A stretch of 47,651 bases of DNA from an uncultured Bacteroidales bacterium (GCA_946406275.1 CAMJJZ010000002.1:1-47651), one strand, 5' to 3'; shown: positions 1-8,002, numbered from the stretch's first letter. Program-made: numbers and translations. Notes: a model not told the origin generated them from the letters alone.

Positions 1-120
1 GATTCTCAGTTTACTGCCGTCCGGCTGGAGGTATGGATGCACACCGGGACGCGCAGGACCGGCATAAGCCACGGCTGCAAGCAGCATGGCGGCAAAGCAC
101 GGTATGAGGCGGCGGAGCAT
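1..120 (-). CDS. Secreted M6-type metallopeptidase, N-terminal fragment
   Basis: This is a partial gene that runs off the left edge; only the first 40 codons are present. The visible part is a classical Sec signal peptide (basic MLRRL start, hydrophobic core, AYA-G cleavage site) followed by a short stretch containing LQPDGSKL. The same QPDG motif sits at the same place in the complete M6 peptidase at 16048-18516 (residues 31-34). Both genes also lie directly behind a lipoprotein gene. The M6 assignment is inferred from that motif and the shared arrangement; no catalytic residues are in view. The start codon shares one base with the stop of the upstream lipoprotein gene (TGATG), so the two are probably translationally coupled. 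An in-frame ATG one codon earlier (121-123) is an equally possible start. Confidence 0.6.
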   Translation of the reverse strand, partial: MLRRLIPCFAAMLLAAVAYAGPARPGVHPYLQPDGSKLRI

Positions 121-824
121 CATCGTTCAAGAATAAAGTATTCAGACTCATCTTTCCTGAGCCAAACAAGCGTATTGGTAACCCTCACCACTTCAACGTC
201 AACACTGGGTTCGTAAGCCTCTTCCATTCCCTGACGTACCATCTTGTAGCTCACGGAGATATGGCTGCCGGGCGTGAGTTCCCAAGGGATGTTCCCCAAT
301 GCCTGGACAGTTAGTGTAGAGGGATCCAGAATTCTGTATGTCCAGTACCCGCCAAAGTGGAAGGACGATGACTGGCGCACGCCTGTGGGAAGCACGTTGA
401 CTCCTTCTATGCCGTAGAAACCGGGAACTTTGTTAAGCGTAAGAGGGTCCGGCACTCCCTGGTCCATTGTGACCTGGATGCTGTGTTCACCGGCCTTGAA
501 TACAATCTTGGTGCTTCTGGGATAGATACTTTCGTTGGACGTAACCGTATATGGAAGCGACCATGAATTCTTTCCGGTCTTCGAACTCTCACCTATCGTC
601 ACCCACGATACCGCATCTTCCGGGACGGATATCTCCCATTCGGCGTCACAGGAAATGGTGAACGCGGCATCCGCCCCGTCCGGGGATATGCTCTTGGTGA
701 AATCCGTGACCTGGCGGTCGATGAGAAGATAATCGGCCTCCGGCTCCTGAGTGGGCTCCTTGGGATGGCAGCAGCACACAGGCAGCAAGACTAACAGTAA
801 TAAAACAGGCCGAAAAAACCTCAT
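120..824 (-). CDS. BACON-like lipoprotein paired with M6 peptidase
   Basis: Predicted outer-membrane or surface lipoprotein of 234 residues. I chose the internal ATG at 824 because it begins a lipoprotein signal sequence (basic MRFFR, leucine-rich core, LLPV before a run of Cys at 17-19); the longer open frame to 890 adds 22 unlikely residues. Residues about 40-122 resemble a BACON (Bacteroidetes-associated carbohydrate-binding often N-terminal) domain, with the typical AEWEIS and SWVTI strands. Residues 135-234 form a second domain with no family I can name; it ends in YFILER and aligns with the C-terminus of the lipoprotein at 18521-19678. The gene is directly upstream of a secreted peptidase and overlaps its start by one base. 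Its role is unknown. A partner, anchor or inhibitor of that peptidase is an inference from the arrangement. Confidence 0.75.
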   Translation of the reverse strand: MRFFRPVLLLLVLLPVCCCHPKEPTQEPEADYLLIDRQVTDFTKSISPDGADAAFTISCDAEWEISVPEDAVSWVTIGESSKTGKNSWSLPYTVTSNESIYPRSTKIVFKAGEHSIQVTMDQGVPDPLTLNKVPGFYGIEGVNVLPTGVRQSSSFHFGGYWTYRILDPSTLTVQALGNIPWELTPGSHISVSYKMVRQGMEEAYEPSVDVEVVRVTNTLVWLRKDESEYFILER

Positions 825-845
825 TATACGTAGTATCTTATCACG

Positions 846-882
846 CAAATATACTATATTTCGGTAAGAATTACTATTTTTG
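846..882. promoter_or_regulatory. Divergent -7 boxes, lipoprotein and antiporter genes
   Basis: Two Bacteroides-type -7 elements (TAnnTTTG) point outward: TATATTTG on the minus strand (853 to 846) serves the lipoprotein gene starting at 824, and TATTTTTG on the plus strand (875-882) serves the antiporter starting at 903. No convincing TTG at -33 is seen for either, so strength and exact use are uncertain. Confidence 0.4.
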
Positions 883-902
883 CAACACAAAAATGAACTG
901 AC

Positions 903-1859
903 ATGCTATTGATGACCATACTCTTTCTGGCCGGACTCGCCATGGTGGTACTGGGAGCGGACTGGCTGGTAGACGGCGCATCCTCTGTTGCACGCCGCGC
1001 CGGACTCAGCGAGTTCGTCATCGGCCTCACCATCGTTGGAATGGGAACATCGGCCCCGGAAATGGTTGTAAGCCTGGTGGGCGCGCTGGAAGGAAACGGA
1101 GATATTGCCGTTGGCAACGTGGTGGGCTCAAACATATTCAACACCCTGCTCATATTGGGCCTTACGGCCATTATCCTCCCCATGGGCATCACCCGTTCAA
1201 ACAGGAAGAGGGATATTCCCATGAACCTCCTGGTCACCTTCCTCCTTGTGCTGCTGGGCATGGAGTATAGCATATTCGGAATAGGGACCGACGGTCTCAA
1301 CCGCTTAGACGGCGTCATCCTCCTTATCCTATTCATGGCCTATATGTGGATCAGCTTCAAGAGCGGAAAGGACCAGAATAAGGAGCAGGAAGGTGGAAAA
1401 ACGCAGAAGCTGTGGGTCTCGATATTCATGATACTGGCCGGCCTGGCGGCTCTTGTGATAGGCGGAAATCTCTTCGTGGACAATGCCACCGGAATTGCTT
1501 CACAGCTTGGAATAAGCGACAAGTTCATAGCCGTAACCATCCTTGCAGGAGGCACTTCCCTGCCGGAACTGGCAACCTGCGTGGCCGCCGCCGTCAAGAA
1601 GAAGGGGCAGCTTGCCCTGGGCAATATCATAGGCTCGAATCTTTTCAACATACTCCTGATCCTGGGAGCATCGGCGGTAATAGCCCCCATATCGTTCCAG
1701 GGTATTAACTTCGTAGACATGGGTGCCCTCCTGGTGAGCGCCGTGGCACTGGTCACTTGCCTCTTTGTGGGCAAAAAGAACCAGCTGGACCGCCTTGACG
1801 GCTCCCTGTTCCTCATTATCTGGGCCGCCTATATGGCATATCTAATCGTTAATCTGTAG
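903..1859 (+). CDS. Calcium/sodium antiporter, CaCA family (YrbG-like)
   Basis: Integral inner-membrane cation/Ca2+ exchanger of 318 residues, normal for the bacterial YrbG/CaCA family. The two inverted alpha-repeats are plain. The first has VGMGTSAPE and GNVVGSNIFNTLLILG at about residues 55-95. The second has LAGGTSLPE and GNIIGSNLFNILLILG at about residues 210-260. The acidic residue in each GTSxPE motif is part of the cation-binding site in this family. About ten membrane segments flank a short charged loop (KSGKDQNKEQEGGK) in the middle. The protein should exchange Ca2+ (or another cation) against Na+ or H+; the exact ion cannot be told from sequence. The MscS gene follows after five bases, so the two are likely one transcript for ion homeostasis. 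Confidence 0.9.
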   Translation: MLLMTILFLAGLAMVVLGADWLVDGASSVARRAGLSEFVIGLTIVGMGTSAPEMVVSLVGALEGNGDIAVGNVVGSNIFNTLLILGLTAIILPMGITRSNRKRDIPMNLLVTFLLVLLGMEYSIFGIGTDGLNRLDGVILLILFMAYMWISFKSGKDQNKEQEGGKTQKLWVSIFMILAGLAALVIGGNLFVDNATGIASQLGISDKFIAVTILAGGTSLPELATCVAAAVKKKGQLALGNIIGSNLFNILLILGASAVIAPISFQGINFVDMGALLVSAVALVTCLFVGKKNQLDRLDGSLFLIIWAAYMAYLIVNL

Positions 1860-1864
1860 CAGAA

Positions 1865-2779
1865 ATGAACCTCCTTTATATCCTCCAGACCAATCTGAAC
1901 GCCGATTCCCTGGCCGTAAAGCGTCAGGCCATAGTGGAAACCATAAAGACCACCCCGCCGGACCAGCTTATTGACAATCTCATTAACCAAGCCATCCAGT
2001 TTGGCCTCAAGGTCCTGGCAGCGCTTCTCATCTATATCATAGGCGCATGGATAATCAGGATGGTGAAAAACGGACTCAAGAAGAGCTTTGCCAGGAAGAA
2101 CACGGAAAAGACCCTGGCGTCGTTTACCCTGAGCCTTGTGAGCATAGGCATGTGGATAATCGTGATTGTCATATCCATAAGCACGCTTGGCATAAACACC
2201 ACCTCACTTGCAGCCCTCCTGGCAGCCGGAGGCATGGCTATTGGCATGGCCATGAGCGGTACCGTCCAGAACTTCGCCGGCGGCATCATGATCCTGGTGT
2301 TCAAGCCTTTCAAAGCCGGTGATTTCATTGAGGCGCTCGGATTCAGCGGAATCGTGACTGATGTGAATATTGTCAGCACCAAGCTTCTCACCACGGACAA
2401 CCGCCGCGTCATCCTCCCCAACGGAGCTCTCTCTAACGGCAATATAAACAACATAAGCGCAATGCCCCTGAGAAGGGTGGACATCAACGTGAACGTACCT
2501 TACGGAACCGATGCAGAAGCCGTGAAGAAGGCCCTCCTGGAGATTATAGGCACATGTCCCTATGTTCTGGATTCCACCACGCAGGGGGCCGCAGACCCGT
2601 TCGTGGCAATAATGAGCCTTGGAGACAACGGCGTAAACTACGTAACCCGCAGCTGGGTCTCAGCTACGGATTACTGGAATGCATATTTCTTCCTTAACGA
2701 GAATTTCTATACCCAGCTGCCCGCGAAGTACGGAATAGGCTTCCCTTTCCAGCAGATGGATGTCCATATCAAGAACTAG
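1865..2779 (+). CDS. mscS: Small-conductance mechanosensitive channel (MscS)
   Basis: Inner-membrane channel of 304 residues that opens under membrane tension to release solutes during osmotic downshock. Three N-terminal membrane helices end in the pore helix, with the Gly/Ala-rich AALLAAGGMAIGMAMSGTVQ pattern at about residues 117-136. The cytoplasmic MscS beta domain follows (FKAGDFIE, then the RRVILPNGALSN pattern). The C-terminus matches the usual end of the cage (FPFQQMDVHIKN). The length is typical for E. coli-type MscS. It lies five bases behind the CaCA antiporter and is probably co-transcribed. Its stop overlaps the stop of the convergent acyltransferase gene by four bases (CTAG read on both strands). 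A second, much larger MscS homologue is at 21236-23818. Confidence 0.92.
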   Translation: MNLLYILQTNLNADSLAVKRQAIVETIKTTPPDQLIDNLINQAIQFGLKVLAALLIYIIGAWIIRMVKNGLKKSFARKNTEKTLASFTLSLVSIGMWIIVIVISISTLGINTTSLAALLAAGGMAIGMAMSGTVQNFAGGIMILVFKPFKAGDFIEALGFSGIVTDVNIVSTKLLTTDNRRVILPNGALSNGNINNISAMPLRRVDINVNVPYGTDAEAVKKALLEIIGTCPYVLDSTTQGAADPFVAIMSLGDNGVNYVTRSWVSATDYWNAYFFLNENFYTQLPAKYGIGFPFQQMDVHIKN

Positions 2780-3918
2780 AGTTCTTCCTTGGACAGGACA
2801 GGATTGCTGTAGATGTGCAGCAGGATGTCCCTGAGGTCTTCCTGATTGAGGGTTGGCTCCACCTTTTTGAGCTGACCCTCAATATATTTCTTAAAGGCCG
2901 ACATATCTTCCTGGGTATACTTGTCTGCGTACTTGGCGCCGGGATTCACAATGTCGTATGCCATGTAATTGGTTTTCCACAGCTTATAGCCGCTGATGAT
3001 GCGGCGGTCCATGGCGTGGCGGATGCTTTGGAAGCGATCGTTCTTGTCACATAGAGAGGCTTCATGGAGTTCCTCGTCCGTAAGAGGCTCACCTATGTGG
3101 AGATGCACGTTGCCCTTATACTGCTTGATGCCCACCATTATGCTCTGAAGGTCTTCGTGCTCCGTCTTAACGTATTTCTGCGTACGGGAAATGAGGATTT
3201 CACGGGCTTTGAGGATGTCACAGGGCTCGTACTCGTAAGAGATGCTCATAGGGACGATATTGAGTTCCTTGAAGTCTTTTACGAAGTCTCCGCTTCCGCT
3301 CATGTTGAACATCTTCAGGAGCCCCTGCTCCGTAACGTCCAGACCGTTTTTGGTGCGGCCTTCCTTCTGGGCAATCCAGACCGATGCCGTGCCGCCTGTA
3401 ACAGTTTCCCTGATATATTTGGACAGGAGCTGGGACGACAGGTAAAGCTCTCGGGCCGATATTCCGCGGATGACCTTGATCATACGATTGGAGCGGATCA
3501 GGAGCTCCACGGTAGGATCCGTAAGGAGGTTGTCCCCTACTGCTATCTGGGTCATGGGAAGGCCGTTCCTGTAAAGGATAATCTGGGTGAACGCTGGATC
3601 CAGGATGATATCCCTGTGATTGGACATGGCAAGGTAGCAGCCGTCAATGGCCTTGAGCCTTTCCAGACCGTCGTAGGAGAATTCCTTCACCGTGGTCTCG
3701 ATGACCCATTCCACGGCCTTTGACATAACCATGGACTGGAACTGGTCTACGGTCTTAATGCTGCGCAGAATGTCCCTCAGATAGGTTTCCGGCTGGTTGG
3801 GGAAGATATACTTGGATACCCACGGAACCGCAGGATGGTTTGCCACCTTGGAAAGGCCGGCGGAAGCATCTTCGTCCCCAAAGGGAGCGATATCATTGAA
3901 TTCGCTGTTCTGATCCAT
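2776..3918 (-). CDS. Glycerol-3-phosphate/lysophospholipid acyltransferase family protein
   Basis: Protein of 380 residues with a PlsC-type acyltransferase core, expected to act at the inner face of the cytoplasmic membrane. The core motif is SNHRDIILDPAF (residues 99-110). Here His101 and Asp107 are six residues apart, or His101-Asp103 if the nearer Asp is used, so it does not fit the usual HX4D spacing exactly. EGRTKNGLD near residues 188-196 resembles motif III. There is no signal peptide or strong membrane helix. Such proteins are common in Bacteroidales and are usually called acyltransferases; the acyl donor and acceptor are unknown. It follows queA after 11 bases on the same strand and probably shares its transcript. 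It converges with mscS with a 4-base overlap. Confidence 0.7.
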   Translation of the reverse strand: MDQNSEFNDIAPFGDEDASAGLSKVANHPAVPWVSKYIFPNQPETYLRDILRSIKTVDQFQSMVMSKAVEWVIETTVKEFSYDGLERLKAIDGCYLAMSNHRDIILDPAFTQIILYRNGLPMTQIAVGDNLLTDPTVELLIRSNRMIKVIRGISARELYLSSQLLSKYIRETVTGGTASVWIAQKEGRTKNGLDVTEQGLLKMFNMSGSGDFVKDFKELNIVPMSISYEYEPCDILKAREILISRTQKYVKTEHEDLQSIMVGIKQYKGNVHLHIGEPLTDEELHEASLCDKNDRFQSIRHAMDRRIISGYKLWKTNYMAYDIVNPGAKYADKYTQEDMSAFKKYIEGQLKKVEPTLNQEDLRDILLHIYSNPVLSKEEL

Positions 3919-3929
3919 AAGATTACCAA

Positions 3930-5165
3930 TTAACTATCCACAAAGTTAGAAAAATATTCCGCCCTTTCCAATAGTGAACTGTCTCCGTAACTGAGGAATC
4001 GGAATCCGTTTGCAAGGGCATAGTCGTAGATAGTGCGCCAATCACCGTTGACAAAGGCCGATACAAGCAGGATAAGTGTACTCTCCGGCTGATGGAAATT
4101 GGTTACCAGCCTTTCCACAATCCTGAACCTGAACCCGGGCACGATGATAATCCTGGTTCCCAGCGACAGTTTGTCAAGCCCCTCTTTCTCAAGGTATCTG
4201 ACGATGGCGTCCAGCGCCTCCCGTGTAGAATAAGTGTATTCCCGGGTATAAGGAGCCCACTGCTCCACATCCTCCGGACACCCCTTCTCCAGACAGGAAA
4301 CGCCTGCATAATAAAGGGATTCAAGTGTACGGACCGATGTGGTTCCCACCGCAATTACGCTGCGCTCCCCGTCCCTGAGGGTTTCAATAAGGGACTTTGA
4401 TATCACAAACGGCTCACGATGCATGGGATGCTCGCTCACCAGTGAACCTTTAACCGGAAGGAACGTACCTGCTCCTACATGCAAACACACAGTTTCCGTA
4501 TCGATTCCCTTGGCCCGGATTCTCTCCAGAACGTTTTCCGTAAAGTGAAGACCGGCCGTAGGAGCGGCCACAGAGCCTCTAATACGGGCGTAGAGAGTCT
4601 GATAACGTTCCACGTCCAGAGCCTCCGATTCTCGGTTCAAATACGGCGGAATGGGAATTGTCCCGCATATCTCCAGAACCCTGGAAAAGGGATATCCTCC
4701 GTTCCATTCGAAGCGGACATGACCGGTCTGTCCATCCCTGTCCTCAAGAACGGCACGCATTGCAAGCTGCTCTATTTCAGGAGAATTCTGAGGATTTGCA
4801 AGAGTAAGCACATCTCCTTTCCACTTCTTTGCATTACCCAGAACGCATTTCCAGGTTGTGCTTTCAGTGGCGGCAAAGGCGGTATTATACTCCACTGGTA
4901 TTACCGGTTCAAGACAGAAAATCTCTATATGAGCGCCTGTAGGCTTTACAAAATGCAATCTGGCAGGAACCACCTTGGTATCGTTGAAAACCATAATCGC
5001 ATTGTCCGGCAAAAGATCCGGAAGCTCACGGAAAACATATTGGGAGACCTTACCGGCCTTATAATGCAGAAGCTTTGAGCTGTCCCGCTCCGGGAGAGGA
5101 TATTTCGCTATCCTGGAGTCCTCAAGCGAATAATTGTAATCTTCTATGTGTATCTCAGGAATCAT
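3930..5165 (-). CDS. queA: S-adenosylmethionine:tRNA ribosyltransferase-isomerase QueA
   Basis: Cytosolic enzyme of queuosine biosynthesis. It transfers and isomerises the ribose of S-adenosylmethionine onto 7-aminomethyl-7-deazaguanine at the wobble position of tRNAs with GUN anticodons. Clear QueA signatures are MVFNDTKVVPARL near the N-terminus, AAPTAGLHFT, HVGAGTFLPVKG and TNFHQPESTLILLVSAF in the C-terminal half. At 411 residues it is longer than E. coli QueA (about 356), as is common in Bacteroidetes. The ATG at 5165 gives a sensible N-terminus (IEDYNYSLEDSRIAKYPLPERD). A TAnnTTTG box lies at 5191-5184 with no clear -33 element. The acyltransferase gene follows 11 bases downstream. No other queuosine gene is in the window. 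Confidence 0.95.
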   Translation of the reverse strand: MIPEIHIEDYNYSLEDSRIAKYPLPERDSSKLLHYKAGKVSQYVFRELPDLLPDNAIMVFNDTKVVPARLHFVKPTGAHIEIFCLEPVIPVEYNTAFAATESTTWKCVLGNAKKWKGDVLTLANPQNSPEIEQLAMRAVLEDRDGQTGHVRFEWNGGYPFSRVLEICGTIPIPPYLNRESEALDVERYQTLYARIRGSVAAPTAGLHFTENVLERIRAKGIDTETVCLHVGAGTFLPVKGSLVSEHPMHREPFVISKSLIETLRDGERSVIAVGTTSVRTLESLYYAGVSCLEKGCPEDVEQWAPYTREYTYSTREALDAIVRYLEKEGLDKLSLGTRIIIVPGFRFRIVERLVTNFHQPESTLILLVSAFVNGDWRTIYDYALANGFRFLSYGDSSLLERAEYFSNFVDS

Positions 5166-5608
5166 GAGAATTCAAAATTTACGCAAAGTTAACCATTTTA
5201 TCGCAAATATCTCAGCGGCGTAATTATCGGTGTAAAGAGCACGAACGAAGTTTACATTATTAAATCCAAACCGACCAGACAGACGCCGAAACTTGTAAAC
5301 AAATTACAATAAATTCAAGAAAATGAATATATGCGCGAAACTATGGCAGGGAGCAAGAAGTGAAATTGTTCCACACTTTATATAATACTATTATAATCAA
5401 CTATTTATATATGATTATATACAATAATAATTCAGCATAAAATAGCATTAAAAAACCGAAGTGGTTACATAATAGTTTCATATTGGCATAAATACACTAA
5501 TTAACGCAAAATAAATCAGTACGTTAATAATATTTATATAATGTACTACTTAACATATATTTAAACAGGAATCCCCTTCCCCTGTTCAAAAGTAATTCTG
5601 TAAACTCA
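5166..5608. other. AT-rich intergenic region upstream of XRE regulator
   Basis: This is the only stretch over 300 bases without a gene. It is much richer in A+T than its surroundings, especially 5370-5540. I found no tRNA, no small ORF with convincing features and no strong terminator. Visible items are: a minus-strand TAACTTTG box for queA (5191-5184); an inverted repeat TATAATCA-N12-TGATTATA at 5392-5419; and a weak AACAGG/CCTGTT pair at 5564-5569 and 5581-5586. The promoter of the regulator gene lies at its right edge. Confidence 0.6.
5392..5419. repeat. Inverted repeat, possible regulator operator
   Basis: Perfect 8-bp arms TATAATCA (5392-5399) and TGATTATA (5412-5419) are separated by 12 bases inside the AT-rich region. 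It could be an operator for the adjacent XRE regulator, but chance is not excluded in such AT-rich DNA. Confidence 0.3.
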
Positions 5609-5638
5609 TTGAAATCCCGACCGAAATTTTTACATTTG
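5609..5638 (+). promoter_or_regulatory. Bacteroides-type promoter of XRE regulator
   Basis: TTG at 5609-5611, 19 bases, then TACATTTG at 5631-5638 match the -33/-7 pattern (TTTG and TAnnTTTG) of Bacteroidetes housekeeping promoters. The start codon is 20 bases further on, which leaves a very short leader. Confidence 0.6.
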
Positions 5639-5658
5639 TGAAAACAATGTTGTAAATC

Positions 5659-6000
5659 ATGAACCGTCGTCTTTTGCTGTTTTTGCAGGCACAAAACATT
5701 ACTCAGTCGCAATTTGCTGATACGCTTTCCGTAGCACGCGGAAGCGTCTCCCATATTTTGTCCGGACGCAACAAACCAGGCTATGAATTCCTGGAAAGTC
5801 TCGCACTCCACTACCCTGCCCTTAACATTGACTGGCTGTTAACCGGCAAGGGATCCATGTACAAGGATGATTCTCAGCCGGAAAACATGCCCCAGGAGGC
5901 CACAGGGAACCTGTTTTCCAGTCCACAGACACCTGAAATAGACCATATCATGGTGTTCTATAAAGACAATACTTACAAGATTTTCACGGCGGAACAATAA
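5659..6000 (+). CDS. XRE-family helix-turn-helix transcriptional regulator
   Basis: DNA-binding protein of 113 residues. Residues 5-64 form a Cro/C1-type helix-turn-helix, with ITQSQFADTLSVARGSVSHI as the core of the motif, followed by LSGRNKPGYEFLESLALHYP and DWLLTGKGSMY. The C-terminal 45 residues are a low-complexity linker ending in a short strand-rich tail (IDHIMVFYKDNTYKIF). This architecture is common among Bacteroidales chromosomal regulators. No phage or toxin gene is nearby, so a housekeeping or self-regulatory role is more likely than a prophage repressor. It starts directly behind its own promoter, and an AT-rich region with an inverted repeat lies upstream. Its target genes are unknown; the downstream barrel protein and cinA are candidates by position. 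Confidence 0.85.
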   Translation: MNRRLLLFLQAQNITQSQFADTLSVARGSVSHILSGRNKPGYEFLESLALHYPALNIDWLLTGKGSMYKDDSQPENMPQEATGNLFSSPQTPEIDHIMVFYKDNTYKIFTAEQ

Positions 6001-6037
6001 TTTTTAGTAAATTTGCACTGCACCAAAGCTCTGCAAA

Positions 6038-6679
6038 ATGCTGTTCGGTAGGAATAAACGTAAGAATACTGGTCTTGAAAAGGAGGTCTCCGGCATCCTT
6101 TTCCGCAATCCCGTGGGCTCTACGCAGCCCTGCAAAAGTGCGTCCTTTATTGTCACGGCACCTCCAAAAGACAACGTAATCAACTGGATATCAGCCATAA
6201 GGCAGCATTATGAAGGAAAAGTCATACTGGTGGACATAGCAGAAGATATCCAAAGGAACTTCTCCCTTTCGTATGACTTTGCAGACATAATCGTCATCAA
6301 TCCCAACAAGAACGGCGGAATCAATGCAATGGATATTTCAGACACCGTATCCATGCTGGATTCACTGCTGTCGCTGCGGTTGTGTTACGAGAAATACACA
6401 CCCGTTTACCTCAGAATCTCAAATGAGCTCACCCCTGAGGAATTGGATACAGTGCTGTCTTACAGCAGGTTATCCGGGATAGACGGCATAGTTGCACATG
6501 GCCTTGCCAAGGTCAAAAGTATATATGAGCATACCCAGGGCCGCATTCCCATTATAGGTTGCACGGAGAATCCGGAAGAAGCCTTGCAGCTTCTTTCTTC
6601 CGGCGCTTCCCTCGTGGAATTGAACGCCGGTCTTCTCTCCGTTAAAAAGACCCTCAAAACACTTCTGGAAAAGTCATGA
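6038..6679 (+). CDS. Degenerate dihydroorotate dehydrogenase-like TIM-barrel protein
   Basis: Protein of 213 residues whose second half follows class 2 dihydroorotate dehydrogenase (PyrD). PVYLRISNELTPEELDTVL corresponds to the family's VKIAPDL(S/T)xEE(D/E)L segment. GIDGIVA corresponds to GIDGIIATNTT, and RIPIIGC plus SSGASLVELNAGL correspond to the phosphate-binding end of the barrel. NPVGSTQ near residue 24 recalls the NPVGLAAG start of the barrel. The key motifs are lost: NISSPNT is replaced by INPNKNG, the Lys of VKIAPD by Arg, and TNTT by AHGL; about 100 residues are missing. It is therefore unlikely to oxidise dihydroorotate. The cinA start overlaps its stop by four bases. A TAAATTTG box lies at 6008-6015. 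Its function is unknown. Confidence 0.65.
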   Translation: MLFGRNKRKNTGLEKEVSGILFRNPVGSTQPCKSASFIVTAPPKDNVINWISAIRQHYEGKVILVDIAEDIQRNFSLSYDFADIIVINPNKNGGINAMDISDTVSMLDSLLSLRLCYEKYTPVYLRISNELTPEELDTVLSYSRLSGIDGIVAHGLAKVKSIYEHTQGRIPIIGCTENPEEALQLLSSGASLVELNAGLLSVKKTLKTLLEKS

Positions 6680-7926
6680 TCCAAGCTTCAATTGTGACTA
6701 TAGGCGATGAGATTCTCATTGGCCAGGTTGTTGATACCAACTCCGCTCACATTGCGCAAGCTCTTGAAAATGTGGGCGTTAAGATTGCCGGCATGTACTC
6801 TGTTCCGGACAATGCACAGGTGATGGAGAAGACCCTCCAGGACCTCCTGTCATCGTCGGACATAGTCATTACAACCGGCGGCCTAGGCCCCACAAAGGAC
6901 GATATCACAAAGGCCACTCTCCTCAAGATTTCCGGCAGCAAGGGCTATAGGGAAGATCCGGACCAGCTTGAGATGGTACGGAAGATCCTGCAGGGCAGAG
7001 GCCTGGACATGCTGCCAAACAACCGGGCGCAGGCGCTTGTGCCTGACAAGGCGGAAGTAATTGTAAACAAGCTCGGTACGGCCCCGGTAATGGTTTTCCG
7101 CAACTTGTTTGGCAAGGGCACGCTCTATTCCCTTCCCGGCGTCCCCCACGAGGCCGTAGGTGCCATTCCAGACATCGTAGCCGATATAAAGAAACACTTT
7201 AGCCCCGGTGAGATAGTCCACAGTAATATAATGGTTTACGGCATCGCAGAATCCGCTTTGTCAGAACTTATCGCCCCATGGGAAGACGCCCTCCCGGCCG
7301 ACATGCATCTTGCCTACCTGCCCAATCCCCTCACAGGAATCCGTTTAAGGCTGTCTTCGTATTCGGATAATACATCTGATACCCTGGAACGCCAAAAGGC
7401 CCAAATAGCCAAATTAAAGGCCATTCTGGGCAATAAAGTGTACGCCCTCAAGGATACGAATCTTGAGCAGGCCCTGGGAGAGCTTCTCCTGGAGCGCGGA
7501 AAGACCGTCTCGTGTGCTGAGAGCTGCACTGGCGGAGAGATAGCCCACCTGTTCACCACGGTTGCCGGCTCGTCGGCCTATTTCCTTGGCTCAGTCACGT
7601 CTTATGCAATATCGGTTAAGGAAAAGGTGCTTGGGGTAGATCCTGATATCATAGAGAAAAACGGAGTGGTTTCAAGCGAGGTTGCAGCCGCCATGGCAGA
7701 GGGCGTACGGAAGCTTACGGGCAGTGATTATGCCGTTTCTACCACCGGCCTTTCCGGCCCGTCGGGAGACGGAGTGAATCCGGTTGGAACTGTGTGGATA
7801 GGAGTCACCGGACCTCACGGAACAATCACCCAAAAGTACTGTTATCGCAGCGACCGCAAGCGCAATATAGAACGTTTTGCCTCCACCGCACTCAATCTGC
7901 TCCGTTTATATATCCTGGGGGACTAA
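6676..7926 (+). CDS. cinA: CinA-family protein with nicotinamide-nucleotide amidase domain
   Basis: Two-domain cytosolic protein of 416 residues, the standard CinA length. The N-terminal half is a MoaB/MogA-like (MoCF) domain beginning IVTIGDEILIGQVVDTNS, with TTGGLGPTKDDITK at residues 66-79; in the family it carries ADP-ribose/NAD pyrophosphatase activity. The C-terminal domain from about residue 255 is the PncC-type NMN deamidase, with SCAESCTGGEIAHLFT and STTGLSGPSGDGVNPVGTVW. It should recycle damaged or released pyridine nucleotides (NMN to NaMN). It overlaps the upstream barrel gene by ATGA and so is probably translated with it. The gene is followed by a strong hairpin that separates it from the convergent dipeptidase gene. 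Confidence 0.93.
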   Translation: MIQASIVTIGDEILIGQVVDTNSAHIAQALENVGVKIAGMYSVPDNAQVMEKTLQDLLSSSDIVITTGGLGPTKDDITKATLLKISGSKGYREDPDQLEMVRKILQGRGLDMLPNNRAQALVPDKAEVIVNKLGTAPVMVFRNLFGKGTLYSLPGVPHEAVGAIPDIVADIKKHFSPGEIVHSNIMVYGIAESALSELIAPWEDALPADMHLAYLPNPLTGIRLRLSSYSDNTSDTLERQKAQIAKLKAILGNKVYALKDTNLEQALGELLLERGKTVSCAESCTGGEIAHLFTTVAGSSAYFLGSVTSYAISVKEKVLGVDPDIIEKNGVVSSEVAAAMAEGVRKLTGSDYAVSTTGLSGPSGDGVNPVGTVWIGVTGPHGTITQKYCYRSDRKRNIERFASTALNLLRLYILGD

Positions 7927-7942
7927 TTCATTGATATATAAT

Positions 7943-7987
7943 AAAAGTAACACTAATGTTTACTTATATAACATTAGTGTTACTTTT
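7943..7987. terminator. Bidirectional terminator with 18-bp perfect stem
   Basis: Perfect inverted repeat: 7943-7960 pairs with 7970-7987 around a 9-base loop (TACTTATAT). The arms begin AAAAGTAAC and end GTTACTTTT, so an A/T tract bounds both sides and it can act for cinA (plus) and for the dipeptidase operon (minus). Both genes end within 20 bases of it. Confidence 0.8.
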
Positions 7988-8002
7988 GTATTGATATTTA
8001 AC

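Noticed and set aside
5524..5811. Small gene on the minus strand overlapping the regulator
   Set aside because: It runs through the promoter and the helix-turn-helix coding region, lacks any motif, and is a shadow.
5659..6000. Prophage repressor
   Set aside because: No integrase, structural or lysis gene is near, and neighbours are housekeeping genes.
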